Shown piece after piece: positions 16,766 to 25,677 of a stretch of 64,000 nt of DNA (positions within the stretch are counted from its first letter, which is position 1; every line of letters begins with the position of its first letter). Origin of the DNA: Bin87 sp963666415 (lineage in GTDB: Bacteria; Chloroflexota; Dehalococcoidia; Lucifugimonadales; UBA3495). The DNA lies in NCBI GenBank assembly GCA_963666415.2, contig CAXXPD010000003.1, positions 1,054,001 to 1,118,000 on the forward strand, given 5' to 3'. The position numbers were made by a program, and so were the translations under genes. The notes under the pieces are model-generated. The model had not been told where the DNA came from. It saw nothing but the letters and a program-made list of their open reading frames with translations, and ran no database searches.

Positions 16766-17749
16766 ATGCTGAAACACCCTGATTTACGCCTGCGACGAGT
16801 GCGTGAAAAGGCGTCGGTGCGCGATCTGGTGCGTGAGACGCGGATGAGCGCCGCCAATTTCATCTACCCGATGTTCGTTACCCACGGCGAGAATGTTCGG
16901 CAGGAGATTGAGCCGATGCCCGGGTGCTATCACACGTCCATCGACCGGCTGAGCGAAGAGATTGATGAGGTCGTGGAACTGGGAATACCGTCGGTGTTGC
17001 TGTTCGGTTTGCCGCCCGACAAGGACGCGGTGGGCAGTGGGGCCTATGACCCGGAAGGCATCATTCAGGAAGCAACGCGAGCCATCAAGCAGCGCGCGCC
17101 GGGACTGATGGTGATCGGCGACGTGTGCCTGTGCGAGTACACCGACCACGGCCATTGCGGCGTCATCGACAACGGCAAGGTGGACAACGACGCTACGCTG
17201 GAGTTGCTGGCGCGCTCGGCGTTAACGCAGGTGCAGGCTGGCGCTGATATGGTGGCGCCGTCGTCGATGATGGACGGTCAGGTGCGGGCGATCCGCGAGA
17301 CGCTGGATGCACACGGCTACGACGACACTCCGATTATGGGGTATGCGGCCAAATACGCCTCGTCGTTCTACGGGCCATTTCGCATCGCCGCCGACTCCAC
17401 TCCGCAGTTCGGCGACCGGCGCAGTTACCAGATGGACCCGGCCAACCGGCGGATGGCGATGCGGGAGATTGAGTCGGACATTGCCGAGGGTGCCGACATT
17501 GTGATGGTGAAGCCGGCACTGGCCTACATGGACGTGATCAAAGAGGCGCGCGAGCGTTACGACTACCCGCTGGCCGCCTACAACGTGAGCGGCGAATATT
17601 CTATGGTGAAGGCGGCGGCGCGGGCCGGCTGGATCGATGAGAAGCCGATTACACTGGAACTGTTGACGGCCATGCGAAGGGCCGGCGCCGACATCATCAT
17701 TTCGTACCACGCCAAAGAAGTGGCCCGTTGGCTGCGAGGTGACGAGTAG
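16766..17749 (+). CDS. hemB: Porphobilinogen synthase
   Basis: A 327-residue delta-aminolevulinate dehydratase, condensing two ALA molecules to porphobilinogen. The cysteine-bearing metal region reads DVCLCEYTDHGHCGV, indicating the zinc-type active site. The Schiff-base lysines are in MGYAAKYASSFYGPFR and IVMVKPALAYMD. N-terminal LRRVREKASVRDLVRET and C-terminal AGADIIISYHAKEVARWL are typical. The start ATG 16766 follows GAGGAGG with good spacing. It lies 25 bases after the cobA-hemD fusion. Confidence 0.96.
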   Translation: MLKHPDLRLRRVREKASVRDLVRETRMSAANFIYPMFVTHGENVRQEIEPMPGCYHTSIDRLSEEIDEVVELGIPSVLLFGLPPDKDAVGSGAYDPEGIIQEATRAIKQRAPGLMVIGDVCLCEYTDHGHCGVIDNGKVDNDATLELLARSALTQVQAGADMVAPSSMMDGQVRAIRETLDAHGYDDTPIMGYAAKYASSFYGPFRIAADSTPQFGDRRSYQMDPANRRMAMREIESDIAEGADIVMVKPALAYMDVIKEARERYDYPLAAYNVSGEYSMVKAAARAGWIDEKPITLELLTAMRRAGADIIISYHAKEVARWLRGDE

Positions 17750-17839
17750 CTACAGTTTCTGCCGAATCCGGTCCTGCCGGATCAGTATCGCGACGAATCA
17801 GTTAGCCGACGAACCCGATTACCAGAGGTATCAAACGAT

Positions 17840-19126
17840 ATGCAACAGACCAGGTCCCAACAGCTATTTGAGCAGGCGCAACGGGTCATTCCGGGCGGGG
17901 TGAACAGCCCGGTGCGTTCTTTCCGTGCGGTGGAAGGCACGCCGCCGTTCATTGCCCGCGGGCAGGGATCGCGCGTTTGGGACGTGGACGGTAACGAGTA
18001 CATTGACTTCCTGGGTTCCTGGGGGCCGCTGGCGCTGGGCCATGCTCATCCGGTGGTGGTCGAGGCGGTGCAGCGGGCGGCGGCGGATGGCACTTCCTTC
18101 GGCGCGCCGGTGGAGCAGGAAGTGCAGTTGGCCGAGATCGTCTGCCAGGCGTTTCCGTCCGTGGATATGTTGCGGTTGGTGAACTCGGGTACCGAAGCGT
18201 GTATGTCGGCGTTGCGGCTGGCGCGCGCGTTTACCGGGCGTTCCAAGATTGTAAAATTCGCCGGCAATTACCACGGCCACGCCGATGGGTTGCTGGTGCA
18301 GGCCGGTTCCGGTGCGTTGACCCACGGCATTCCAACCAGCGCGGGTGTGCCCGAGTCCTATGCCGCCGAGACGCTGGTCGCCACGTACAACGACACGGCG
18401 TCGGTGGAAACTCTATTCGATGCTTGGCCGGATGACATCGCGGCGGTCATAGTGGAGCCGGTGGCGGGCAACATGGGGGTGGTGCCGCCGGCGGACGGCT
18501 TCCACGCGGATCTGCGACGCATTACCGAGGCCAACGGCGCGCTGCTGATTTTTGACGAAGTGATCACGGGCTTCCGGGTGGGCTATGGTGGAGCGCAGGC
18601 GCTCTTTGGAATCACGCCCGACATCACGACGATGGGGAAAATCATCGGCGGCGGTTTGCCGGTGGGCGCATACGGCGGTCGGCGGGACGTGATGCAGATG
18701 GTTGCCCCGCTGGGTCCGATGTACCAGGCCGGCACGCTGTCAGGCAACCCCCTGGCGGTGGCCGCCGGTGTGGCAACCCTCACCGAGTTGCAGCGGCCCG
18801 GCGTCTATGAGCAGCTGGAAGCCACGGCGGTGCGGTTCACCGAAGGCGTCGCCGCGGCCTTCCGTGAAGCAGAAGCGCCGTCGACAATCAACCGGGTGGC
18901 GTCCATGTTCACCGGGTTCTTCAACCCCGGCCCGGTTACGTCTCTCGCGCAGGTCGAGCAGTCGGATACAGCAATCTACGGCCGGTACTTCCACGCCCTG
19001 CTGGATCGTGGAGTGTACTTAGCGCCCTCGCAATTCGAGGCTGGCTTTGTGTCCATTGCCCACACTGACGCCGACATCGACCGCGCGATAGAGGCGGTTG
19101 TCGAGGCGTTGGCGGCGGTGGTGTAG
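17840..19126 (+). CDS. hemL: Glutamate-1-semialdehyde 2,1-aminomutase
   Basis: A 428-residue class III PLP enzyme converting glutamate-1-semialdehyde to 5-aminolevulinate. It has QRVIPGGVNSPVRSFRAV at the N-terminus, NSGTEACMSALRLARAFTGR, KFAGNYHGHADGLLVQAGSG, and LIFDEVITGFRVGYGGAQ. The PLP lysine is in TTMGKIIGGGLPVGAYGG. The combination KFxGxYHGHxD and VNSPVR separates it from the related aminotransferase at 46037. It is the last tetrapyrrole gene, 90 bases after hemB, with recQ beginning 26 bases beyond. Confidence 0.95.
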   Translation: MQQTRSQQLFEQAQRVIPGGVNSPVRSFRAVEGTPPFIARGQGSRVWDVDGNEYIDFLGSWGPLALGHAHPVVVEAVQRAAADGTSFGAPVEQEVQLAEIVCQAFPSVDMLRLVNSGTEACMSALRLARAFTGRSKIVKFAGNYHGHADGLLVQAGSGALTHGIPTSAGVPESYAAETLVATYNDTASVETLFDAWPDDIAAVIVEPVAGNMGVVPPADGFHADLRRITEANGALLIFDEVITGFRVGYGGAQALFGITPDITTMGKIIGGGLPVGAYGGRRDVMQMVAPLGPMYQAGTLSGNPLAVAAGVATLTELQRPGVYEQLEATAVRFTEGVAAAFREAEAPSTINRVASMFTGFFNPGPVTSLAQVEQSDTAIYGRYFHALLDRGVYLAPSQFEAGFVSIAHTDADIDRAIEAVVEALAAVV

Positions 19127-19152
19127 GGCGGGTCGCCGGCCGCAGTCGGGAT

Positions 19153-21027
19153 GTGTCTGCCGCTGAGAGGATGGCCGCTGGAAATTTGCGGCAACTGCTG
19201 AAAGCCCAGTTCGGCTATGATGAATTTCGTGGTGAGCAGGAGCGGATAATCGCCAACGCCCGGTCGGGGCGCCATGGCTTGGTGATTATGCCCACGGGCG
19301 GCGGCAAGTCGCTGTGTTACCAACTGCCGGCACTGACGATGCCGGGCCTGACGCTGGTGATCTCGCCGCTCATCGCGTTGATGAAAGACCAGGTGGACGG
19401 GCTACGGGCCAACGGCATCAACGCGGCGTTCATCAACAGCAGCCTGGATTCCGCCGAGATTGACCGTGTGCAGCAGGCATTGTTAGCTGGCGCTATCAAG
19501 ATTCTGTATGTGGCGCCAGAACGAGTGAGCGCTCCCGGTTTCCGACGGTTTCTGAACCAGCTGGAATTGAGCCTGATTGCGATTGACGAGGCGCACTGCA
19601 TCAGCGAGTGGGGGCACGATTTCCGTCCCGACTACCGCAACCTGGCTGAATTGCGGCGTCAGTTCCCCGATACGCCGGTGATGGCCCTGACGGCCACGGC
19701 CACCGAACGGGTGCGCCAGGACATTATTGAGCAACTGTCGCTGCAAAACTCTCAACGGTTCATCGCCGGTTTCGACCGTCCCAACCTAACCTACATCGTT
19801 CGCGACAAGCGTCGCGCCATGGAATCGTTGCTGGATCTGGTTGGCGAGCACCGCAACGAATCAGCCATCGTGTATTGCTTCTCCCGGAACGATACCGAGA
19901 CTCTGGCTGCTCAGCTCAACGCCAACGGTCATCGGGCGGCGGCATATCACGCCGGACTCGACGGCGAAACCCGTCGCAACACCCAGGAGCGGTTTATTGA
20001 TGGCGAGGTGCCCATCGTGGTGGCAACCATCGCATTCGGCATGGGCATCGACAAACCCGACGTGCGGCTGGTGGTGCACCACACCATGCCCAGATCGATC
20101 GAAGCCTACTATCAGGAGACGGGGCGGGCCGGGCGCGATGGCGAACCGAGCCAGTGCGTCATGCTGTTCTCAGAGGGCGACCGGCGCAAGCACGACTTTT
20201 TCACTGAGGCAATGAGCGATCCGTCGGCGCGGGATACTGCTGCCAGACAGTTGGCCAGCGTGATGGAGTACGGACGGTTACATACCTGCCGCCGCCAGTA
20301 TTTGCTCGCGTATTTTGGACAGGCGATATCGGATAATTCCTGCGGACAGTGCGATGTCTGCCTGGCGAGCCACCAGCTCGTCGACGTTACGGTAGTGGCG
20401 CAAAAGCTGTTGTCGGCGGTAATTCGCACCGGGGAGCGGTTTGGCATTGCACATATCTGCAACGTGCTACTGGGCCGCAAACTGGAGCGGATTCGGGAGT
20501 TGGGGCACGACCGGCTCAGCGTGTTTGGCATCGTGGATGACTATGACGGGAGCAATCTGCGGTACATCGCCGCGCAACTGGTGGAGCGCGAGCTGCTGGC
20601 GCGGGAGAGCGGTCAGTACGCCACGCTCAGCGTCACCGCTGCCGGCCGCAGTTGGCTGCGCGATCGGGGTTCTTTGCAAATCATGCTGCGGGTCGAAGAA
20701 CCCAACGCCCGTCGCGAATCGCGCCAAGGCCGGGATCGACGTGGAACCGCGGCATCAGCGTTCACGGGCGACACGGTGCCGGATCATGGATTGTTCGAGG
20801 CGCTGCGAGTGGTGCGGCGGAGGTTGGCGGACGAGCAAGGAGTGCCGGCTTTCGTCGTGTTCGGCGATGCGACGCTGCACGCTCTGGCGGCGGCAAAGCC
20901 CAGGGACAGCGCGGAGATGCTGCGGGTGTCGGGAGTCGGTCCGGCGAAGCTGGAACGCTATGGTGAAGCCTTTCTGGGGGTCATACGGGAATTCACGCAC
21001 AGCGCAGGACGTGCGCCAACCTCTTGA
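19153..21027 (+). CDS. recQ: ATP-dependent DNA helicase RecQ
   Basis: A 624-residue superfamily 2 helicase. Walker A MPTGGGKSLCYQLP lies at about 46-59, the DEAH box and RecQ aromatic loop IDEAHCISEWGHDFRPDY at about 144-161, and motif VI QETGRAGRDG near 320. The zinc-binding RQC region has CRRQYLLAYFGQ and CGQCDVC (about 377-400). An HRDC domain fills about 545-615. A basic linker (RRESRQGRDRRG) precedes HRDC. GTG 19153 is used as start; an overlapping ATG at 19151 is out of frame. It may be cotranscribed with hemL by readthrough, though the function is DNA repair. Confidence 0.93.
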   Translation: MSAAERMAAGNLRQLLKAQFGYDEFRGEQERIIANARSGRHGLVIMPTGGGKSLCYQLPALTMPGLTLVISPLIALMKDQVDGLRANGINAAFINSSLDSAEIDRVQQALLAGAIKILYVAPERVSAPGFRRFLNQLELSLIAIDEAHCISEWGHDFRPDYRNLAELRRQFPDTPVMALTATATERVRQDIIEQLSLQNSQRFIAGFDRPNLTYIVRDKRRAMESLLDLVGEHRNESAIVYCFSRNDTETLAAQLNANGHRAAAYHAGLDGETRRNTQERFIDGEVPIVVATIAFGMGIDKPDVRLVVHHTMPRSIEAYYQETGRAGRDGEPSQCVMLFSEGDRRKHDFFTEAMSDPSARDTAARQLASVMEYGRLHTCRRQYLLAYFGQAISDNSCGQCDVCLASHQLVDVTVVAQKLLSAVIRTGERFGIAHICNVLLGRKLERIRELGHDRLSVFGIVDDYDGSNLRYIAAQLVERELLARESGQYATLSVTAAGRSWLRDRGSLQIMLRVEEPNARRESRQGRDRRGTAASAFTGDTVPDHGLFEALRVVRRRLADEQGVPAFVVFGDATLHALAAAKPRDSAEMLRVSGVGPAKLERYGEAFLGVIREFTHSAGRAPTS

Positions 21028-21087
21028 CCGGTTAACCATGTTTTCAAGCGCCGTGGTTCCCTCGGCATCGTTTCGCGCGGGAGCCGT

Positions 21088-22301
21088 TTATTTTGTGTCG
21101 CCTGAAGCTGTTTGAATCACCTGCTCTATCATCGATACGTCTCGGGCGCCGCCGATAGCGGCCATGTTGGCCGGTACGATAACGAGCTTGGAATTTGAGG
21201 AATCCCCCAAGTTTTTCAAGGCCTGAATTTGTTCGTATCTCAATGCGACGTCAGCGCCTGCCCCCAACCCCATCAGCACTTTATACAGTGAGGCGACGCC
21301 TTCTGAGCGGAGGATTTCGGCTTCTTTCTCACCCTCGGCTATTGTGATGGCAGCCAGTTTTTGGGCTTCGGCCTTGGTGATGGTAGCCAGCTTCTCGGCG
21401 TCGGCGCGAGCGATTGAAGCCTGGTTGTCTGCTTCCGCACCCTGCAATCGTGCTTGAGCACGCACCACTAGGCCGTGTTGACATTTGAGATATAAGGCGA
21501 TTTCGCTAACCCCAGCTCGTCATTCCCGCGAAAGCGGGAATCCAGAGTACCCTGAATGTGAACGATGTCTGCTTTCCAAAGCGCCTGGATTCCCGCTTTC
21601 GCGGGAATGACTGAAAATGTCAACAGAACCTAGTTCGAACCGGTCGCGTTCGGCGTTTTCTTCGGCCGCGCGCCGCTCGTTCATTGCCCGCTCCACGGAT
21701 GCCTCTGGTTTGATGTCCTGGATTTCTACGCTGATCATGCTGATTCCCCAGCGGTCCGCCTGTTCGGCCAAACGTGCCCTCATTTGAGTAGCGATGGCTT
21801 CTCGACCAGTGATTGCGTCCGTCAAAGTCATTGAACCGACGACAGCGCGTAGCGTAGCGGTGATGGCAGTCCGCAGTGCTTCCAGGTGATTTTGAACGTT
21901 GAGCACGAGTTTTGTGGATCGGTGATTTGGTAGACCACGGCCGGGCGAATGTTGACCACCGCGCTGTCGCTGGTGATGCAGTGCTCGTCTTCAAGGATTG
22001 AGGCAACTTCCCTGAGATCGAACTTGCTGAGTTGGTCGGCAGGGTCAGTCACGAGCTGACCGTATTGTCCACGAGCTTGCTCGCCGGGGAACAACGGCGG
22101 AAATGCCGGCAAGATTCGCACCAACCCCGGCCCCTTGATTCCTACGAATTCGCCAGTCACCTTGAAAATGGCCACACGCTCGTATTCCACCAGAGAAAAT
22201 CGCTGTATCTTATTGAGATAACTGATTACGAGGATCACCGCAATGACGATCAATAGTAGAAAAACGCCGAAGATTGCTATGCTGATAACGTCTCCGCTCA
22301 T
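21088..22301 (-). pseudogene. SPFH/band-7 (stomatin-like) protein gene, frameshifted and split by a small insertion element
   Basis: The N-terminal part (22301 down to about 21900) has a membrane helix (IAIFGVFLLLIVIAVILVIS) and a stomatin-type start (LVEYERVAIFKVTGEFVG, DPADQLSKFDLREV, VVNIRPAVVYQITDPQN). At about 21905 one base is missing, so the frame shifts to VLNVQNHLEALRTAITATLR and GISMISVEIQDIKPEASVERAM. The coding sequence is then interrupted at RFEL by a 158-bp element (21472-21629). It resumes as VVRAQARLQGAEADNQASI, AEKLATITKAEAQKLAA and a C-terminal tail. Removing the element exactly restores the frame across the junction; the single-base deletion remains. The intact family organises membrane microdomains. 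GC content is lower than in neighbouring genes. Confidence 0.8.
21472..21629. mobile_element. 158-bp MITE-like element inserted in the band-7 gene, CTAG target
   Basis: Flanking CTAG at 21468-21471 and 21630-21633 look like a 4-bp (or TA 2-bp) target duplication. The ends are inverted: GCCGTGTTGACATTT on the left against the complement of AAATGTCAACAGAAC on the right. Inside, 21519-21545 and 21585-21611 are a perfect 27-bp inverted repeat, each arm itself containing the palindrome TTCCCGCGAAAGCGGGAA. It has no coding capacity. The CTAG target and short size fit an IS5-like or Tc1/IS630-like non-autonomous element; the family is not established. Confidence 0.75.
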
Positions 22302-22408
22302 TTTTGATCCCCCTAAGTAAAACGTATGCGGCAGCCGAATTGCTTCAGGCTACCGCATGCGGTCGTCTCCAAATATGTGTGGTGTTCAGCGCATCCGGTG
22401 AACGCCGT

Positions 22409-22879
22409 TTACGCGCCGTAGCGGGCGGCGGCGTTGGGGTCGCTATACTCCACGTTCTTGGTACCCCAGAAGGAAGTGGCGATGTCGTCGCAGGCGGCGA
22501 CCAGCGACTCGGCGTGGTCCATGCTGACGGTCTGCTTGCACTGGCCGGCCAGTTTCAGCGCGGAGTTGAACTTGGCGGCAATCTCAGCGGCGTCGACGCC
22601 GGGCCAGGCGTAGTCGGCCCAGAGGATGCGCAGTTCTTCCTTGCACTTCTCAGCGTGTTCTTCCTTGACGGTGACGTAGCGGGAGAAGGTGTTGGCGAAC
22701 GTTTGCCGCTCGCTGGCCGGAGAGCCGGGTTGAGGCGCTTCCAGGGCTTGCATCCGCAGCACCATTTTCTGGACGGTCTGGGCCGCAATCTTGGCAACGA
22801 GCGGATCGTAAATACCGCAGGGGATGTCGCAGTGGGCGTAGGCCGTGCGAGGCTTCAGGAAGGCAATCGGGTTGAACAT
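22409..22879 (-). CDS. sodN: Nickel superoxide dismutase
   Basis: A 156-residue NiSOD. The nickel hook is visible as HCDIPCGIYDP with His16, Cys17 and Cys21 in the precursor. After removal of a 15-residue propeptide ending AYA, His becomes residue 1, the N-terminal Ni ligand, with Cys2 and Cys6. The rest is the four-helix domain including YVTVKEEHAEKCKEELRILW. The start ATG 22879 has AAAGGAGA about ten bases upstream. The SodX processing protease usually found next to sodN is not in this window. The downstream flank holds the broken band-7 gene; upstream sits an ISAs1 insertion 120 bp away. Confidence 0.92.
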   Translation of the reverse strand: MFNPIAFLKPRTAYAHCDIPCGIYDPLVAKIAAQTVQKMVLRMQALEAPQPGSPASERQTFANTFSRYVTVKEEHAEKCKEELRILWADYAWPGVDAAEIAAKFNSALKLAGQCKQTVSMDHAESLVAACDDIATSFWGTKNVEYSDPNAAARYGA

Positions 22880-22999
22880 CGTTAGCAGTCTCCTTTCGGT
22901 GAGCGAGGGTTGGTGGCTAATTGCCATCATATGCAGGGTGTATGCGGGAAAAATGCTAGCGCAATTGGGCGTCAGGCGCAAGTGCGCGGTGTCCTCACG

Positions 23000-24210
23000 C
23001 AGGGCAATCGCGTTTTAGCTGCGTAGGACTTTTAGCAGGTAGTCCTCCTTCCAGCCGGCCTGGAGGCGTTTCCCCTGGATGCCCACCTTCAGGCTCGTTT
23101 CGTTCTTGAGCAGATTGTGCGAAACCTGCCGCAGCGTGGCCAGGTTCTGCGGAGCGTGGTCCTTGCGGATCCGGCAATGGTCTTCCCCAAAAGTCACGTC
23201 CAGGCTCCAGTGCAAGCAGTTCTCGATGCTCCAGTGAGTGCGCACCACCTTCAGCAGTCGCTCCGCCGGGGCATCCAGGCTGCTGATGTAGTACCGGGGC
23301 TGCACCGTGGTCCCTGCCGGCGTCTCCCAGCGGCCCACCACCTTGACCACCGAGCGCAGGCCGGGCCAGTCCTGCCCGGTGCTCAGGTACTCCAGGCAAG
23401 ATGGGTCGCTGATTGTCCAGCACTCCCGACGTTCTATCCTTCCGTGGTCTTTGTTCAGGGTGGTGGCGTAGTCATGGGGCACTCCCCCGAAGCCGAACTC
23501 CTCCGCTCCCTCGAACCGGTCCCGCACGTCTTCATACAGTTGACCTTGGTTCTCCTTCAGCGCCAGCACGTAGCCGGCTCCCCGGTCCAGAATCCCCTGG
23601 GCGATCTCCTGCTGGCAGCCCATGGCGTCGATGGTGACGATGCACCCCTTCAGTTCCAGCATTGGCAGCAACTGGGGGATCGCGGTGATTTCGTTGGACT
23701 TCTCCGCGGTCTTCACCTGCCCCAGGGTCAGCGTGTTGGCCGAGGCCCAGGCGCTGACCAGGTGGATGGCCCGCTTGCCCACATTGCGGTCGTGGGAACG
23801 CCGTACCGTCTTGCCGTCGATGGCCACCACTTCCCCGGGGATCAGGTCGGACACCGCCTGGGTCCAGGCCATGAAGCACTGCTGGAACTGCTCCGGGTCC
23901 AGCCGGGAGAAGACGTCGCCGAAGGTGTCGTGGGACGGGATGCCGTGGGGCAGTTCCAGGAAGGTCTGGAACCATTCCAGCTTGCTCTTGCCGAACAATT
24001 CGATGTAGACCCAGGAGTCGGCGCCGCAGATGACGGCGCAGATGGCAATGGCAATGATGTCCAGCAGCTGGTGCCGCTTGCACCGGTCGATCCTGGGGTC
24101 CTCCAACGTCCCGAAATAATCCATAATGGACGCGCCCTTCCCCTCTCCCCTTCATATCACTGGACTCGCATGCCTGGCCAAGTCTACCAATCTATAACGC
24201 GATTGCCCTG
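23000..24210 (-). mobile_element. ISAs1-family insertion sequence, copy 1
   Basis: A 1211-bp element with terminal inverted repeats CAGGGCAATCGCGTT at both ends. It is flanked by a 10-bp direct duplication TGTCCTCACG at 22990-22999 and 24211-24220. It carries one transposase gene. A nearly identical copy in the opposite orientation is at 58404-59633. Confidence 0.93.
23015..24124 (-). CDS. ISAs1-family transposase, copy 1
   Basis: A 369-residue DDE transposase. It begins MDYFGTLEDPRIDRCKRHQLL, typical of ISAs1 (H-repeat-associated) proteins. The catalytic region includes EVVAIDGKTVRRS (first Asp), CIVTIDAMGCQQEIAQ (second Asp) and HWSIENCLHWSLDVTFGEDH (Glu). The frame is complete, so the element may be active. 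It differs from copy 2 at one residue noticed by eye (Cys here, Ser there, in HWSIEN-C/S-LHW). ATG 24124 is preceded by AAGGG about 10 bases upstream. Confidence 0.94.
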   Translation of the reverse strand: MDYFGTLEDPRIDRCKRHQLLDIIAIAICAVICGADSWVYIELFGKSKLEWFQTFLELPHGIPSHDTFGDVFSRLDPEQFQQCFMAWTQAVSDLIPGEVVAIDGKTVRRSHDRNVGKRAIHLVSAWASANTLTLGQVKTAEKSNEITAIPQLLPMLELKGCIVTIDAMGCQQEIAQGILDRGAGYVLALKENQGQLYEDVRDRFEGAEEFGFGGVPHDYATTLNKDHGRIERRECWTISDPSCLEYLSTGQDWPGLRSVVKVVGRWETPAGTTVQPRYYISSLDAPAERLLKVVRTHWSIENCLHWSLDVTFGEDHCRIRKDHAPQNLATLRQVSHNLLKNETSLKVGIQGKRLQAGWKEDYLLKVLRS

Positions 24211-24219
24211 TGTCCTCAC

Positions 24220-24356
24220 GCGTACCCACTTGATCTGTCATTGCGATGTGCGTAGCGACCTGGCAACCTCGATGAGGTTGGACGTACGTCGGCTAACCGC
24301 CGTTGCTACGGCGACGGGATTGCCGCGCTACGCTCGCAATGACAGAGTGGGCACGC
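24220..24356. repeat. 137-bp imperfect palindromic repeat, copy 2
   Basis: It has the same length and layout as the repeat at 10140-10276: GCGTACCCACTTGATCTGTCATTGCG on the left, as an inverted match to CGCAATGACAGAGTGGGCACGC on the right. The centre is CCGCCGTTGCTACGGCGACGG. Its left edge coincides with the target duplication of the ISAs1 copy at 23000-24210. The rest of the gap to 24505 holds a TAGAAT at 24450-24455 but no convincing full promoter. Confidence 0.75.
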
Positions 24357-24505
24357 AGGTGCGTGGTGTCTGTAGTGCGCGGTGTTTGTTCGGTGTCTGC
24401 ACCGGGTAATGTCGGTCTGGATTGCACACATTTTGGGAGGGTGGTCGGCTAGAATTTTTGGTATGCTGGCCCATAATCCGGTATCTGCAGATTGGAGGGC
24501 AAGCC

Positions 24506-25525
24506 ATGCGAGCTGCGGTCTACAAAGGCGAACAGGTGTTGCAGGTTGAGGAGCTTCCCGACCCGACTCCTGGGCCCAATCAGGTGGTGATGCGGGTGAA
24601 GTATTCGGCGATTTGCGGCACCGATGTCCATGCGTTCCTGTACGACCTGGCCCAACCGGGCGCGGTAATGGGGCACGAGTACACTGGGACCATCGTTGAT
24701 GTGGGTGCGGACGTTACCCGCTGGAAAACCGGCGACCGTGTGGTCGGCGGCGGAGGGCATCCCCCGCCGGGCGCGGGCTCAGCGACACGCACGAATCCGC
24801 GTTTCAACTACCGCACGATGGGGTTCCAGCACAATAACCGTCCGCGTGGCTATGCCGAGTATGTGCTGCTGGACGAGTGGGAACCGACACCGGTGCCCGA
24901 CGATGTTACCGATGAGCAGGCGGCGTTGTGCGAACCCTGCGCGGTAACCGTCCACGCCGTGCGTTTGTCGGACATCAAGCTGGGCGACGCGGCGGTTGTG
25001 CTGGGCGCCGGGCCCATTGGCCTGCTGTGTATGCAGACGGCGCGGGCGGCCGGCGCGACCACGGTCATCGTGTCGGAGCCGGCGGCAGGTCGGGCCGAGG
25101 CAGCCCGATTGTTGGGCGCTGATGCCGTTTTCAGTCCCATTGACGATGACCTCGACGCCCGTGTCGTGGAGCTGACGGGAGGAATCGGGCCGCAGGTCGT
25201 GTTCGAGTGCGCCGCCGCCCCTTCCACCCTGGAGCAGGCATTGGATTTGTCGGCCCGGGGCGGGCAGGTGGTGATGATCGCTATTGCCTGGGAACCCACG
25301 CCGGTGATGCCGTCGAACTGGATGGCGCGCGAGGTGCGGGTGCAGTCATCTTTCGGCACGGCTCCCGAGGACTGGCGCATCGCGCTGGAGTTGATGCGGG
25401 GCGGACAGGTGTCGGTCGACCATATGCTATCGGCCACCGACTTCGTCCCGCTGGAAGGTATCCAGGGCGCATTCGAGGCGCTATGCCATCCCACCAGAGA
25501 GTTGCAGATGGTGGTGGCGCTGTAG
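24506..25525 (+). CDS. Zinc-type medium-chain alcohol dehydrogenase
   Basis: A 339-residue MDR-superfamily oxidoreductase. The catalytic zinc ligands are likely Cys of AICGTDVHAF, His-Glu of GHEYTG and Glu-Pro-Cys of CEPCAV. The Rossmann motif is VVLGAGPIGLLCMQTARAAG. The usual four-cysteine structural zinc lobe is replaced by a glycine/proline-rich stretch (GGGGHPPPGAGSATRTN). The substrate is unknown; polyol or threonine-like dehydrogenases are closest in style. ATG 24506 follows TTGGAGGG with an 8-nt spacer. It precedes ilvD on the same strand with a 152-bp gap. Confidence 0.85.
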   Translation: MRAAVYKGEQVLQVEELPDPTPGPNQVVMRVKYSAICGTDVHAFLYDLAQPGAVMGHEYTGTIVDVGADVTRWKTGDRVVGGGGHPPPGAGSATRTNPRFNYRTMGFQHNNRPRGYAEYVLLDEWEPTPVPDDVTDEQAALCEPCAVTVHAVRLSDIKLGDAAVVLGAGPIGLLCMQTARAAGATTVIVSEPAAGRAEAARLLGADAVFSPIDDDLDARVVELTGGIGPQVVFECAAAPSTLEQALDLSARGGQVVMIAIAWEPTPVMPSNWMAREVRVQSSFGTAPEDWRIALELMRGGQVSVDHMLSATDFVPLEGIQGAFEALCHPTRELQMVVAL

Positions 25526-25677
25526 CAGCTGGCGGCCCGCCGTCTACGCTTGCCGCCGGGTGGTGCCCAATCTATAATCATTGGCATCAATTCTGACCGG
25601 TGGGTTTTGCCGGCAGCGTTATGACTACGACGTAAAATTACCGGTTCCCGGTCGGTTGATCCGACGAGGAGGTCATT

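Noticed and set aside
23117..24409. Long frame antisense to ISAs1 copy 1 (and its counterpart 58353-59516)
   Set aside because: It exists in both copies only because the element is duplicated; the opposite strand encodes the clear DDE transposase.
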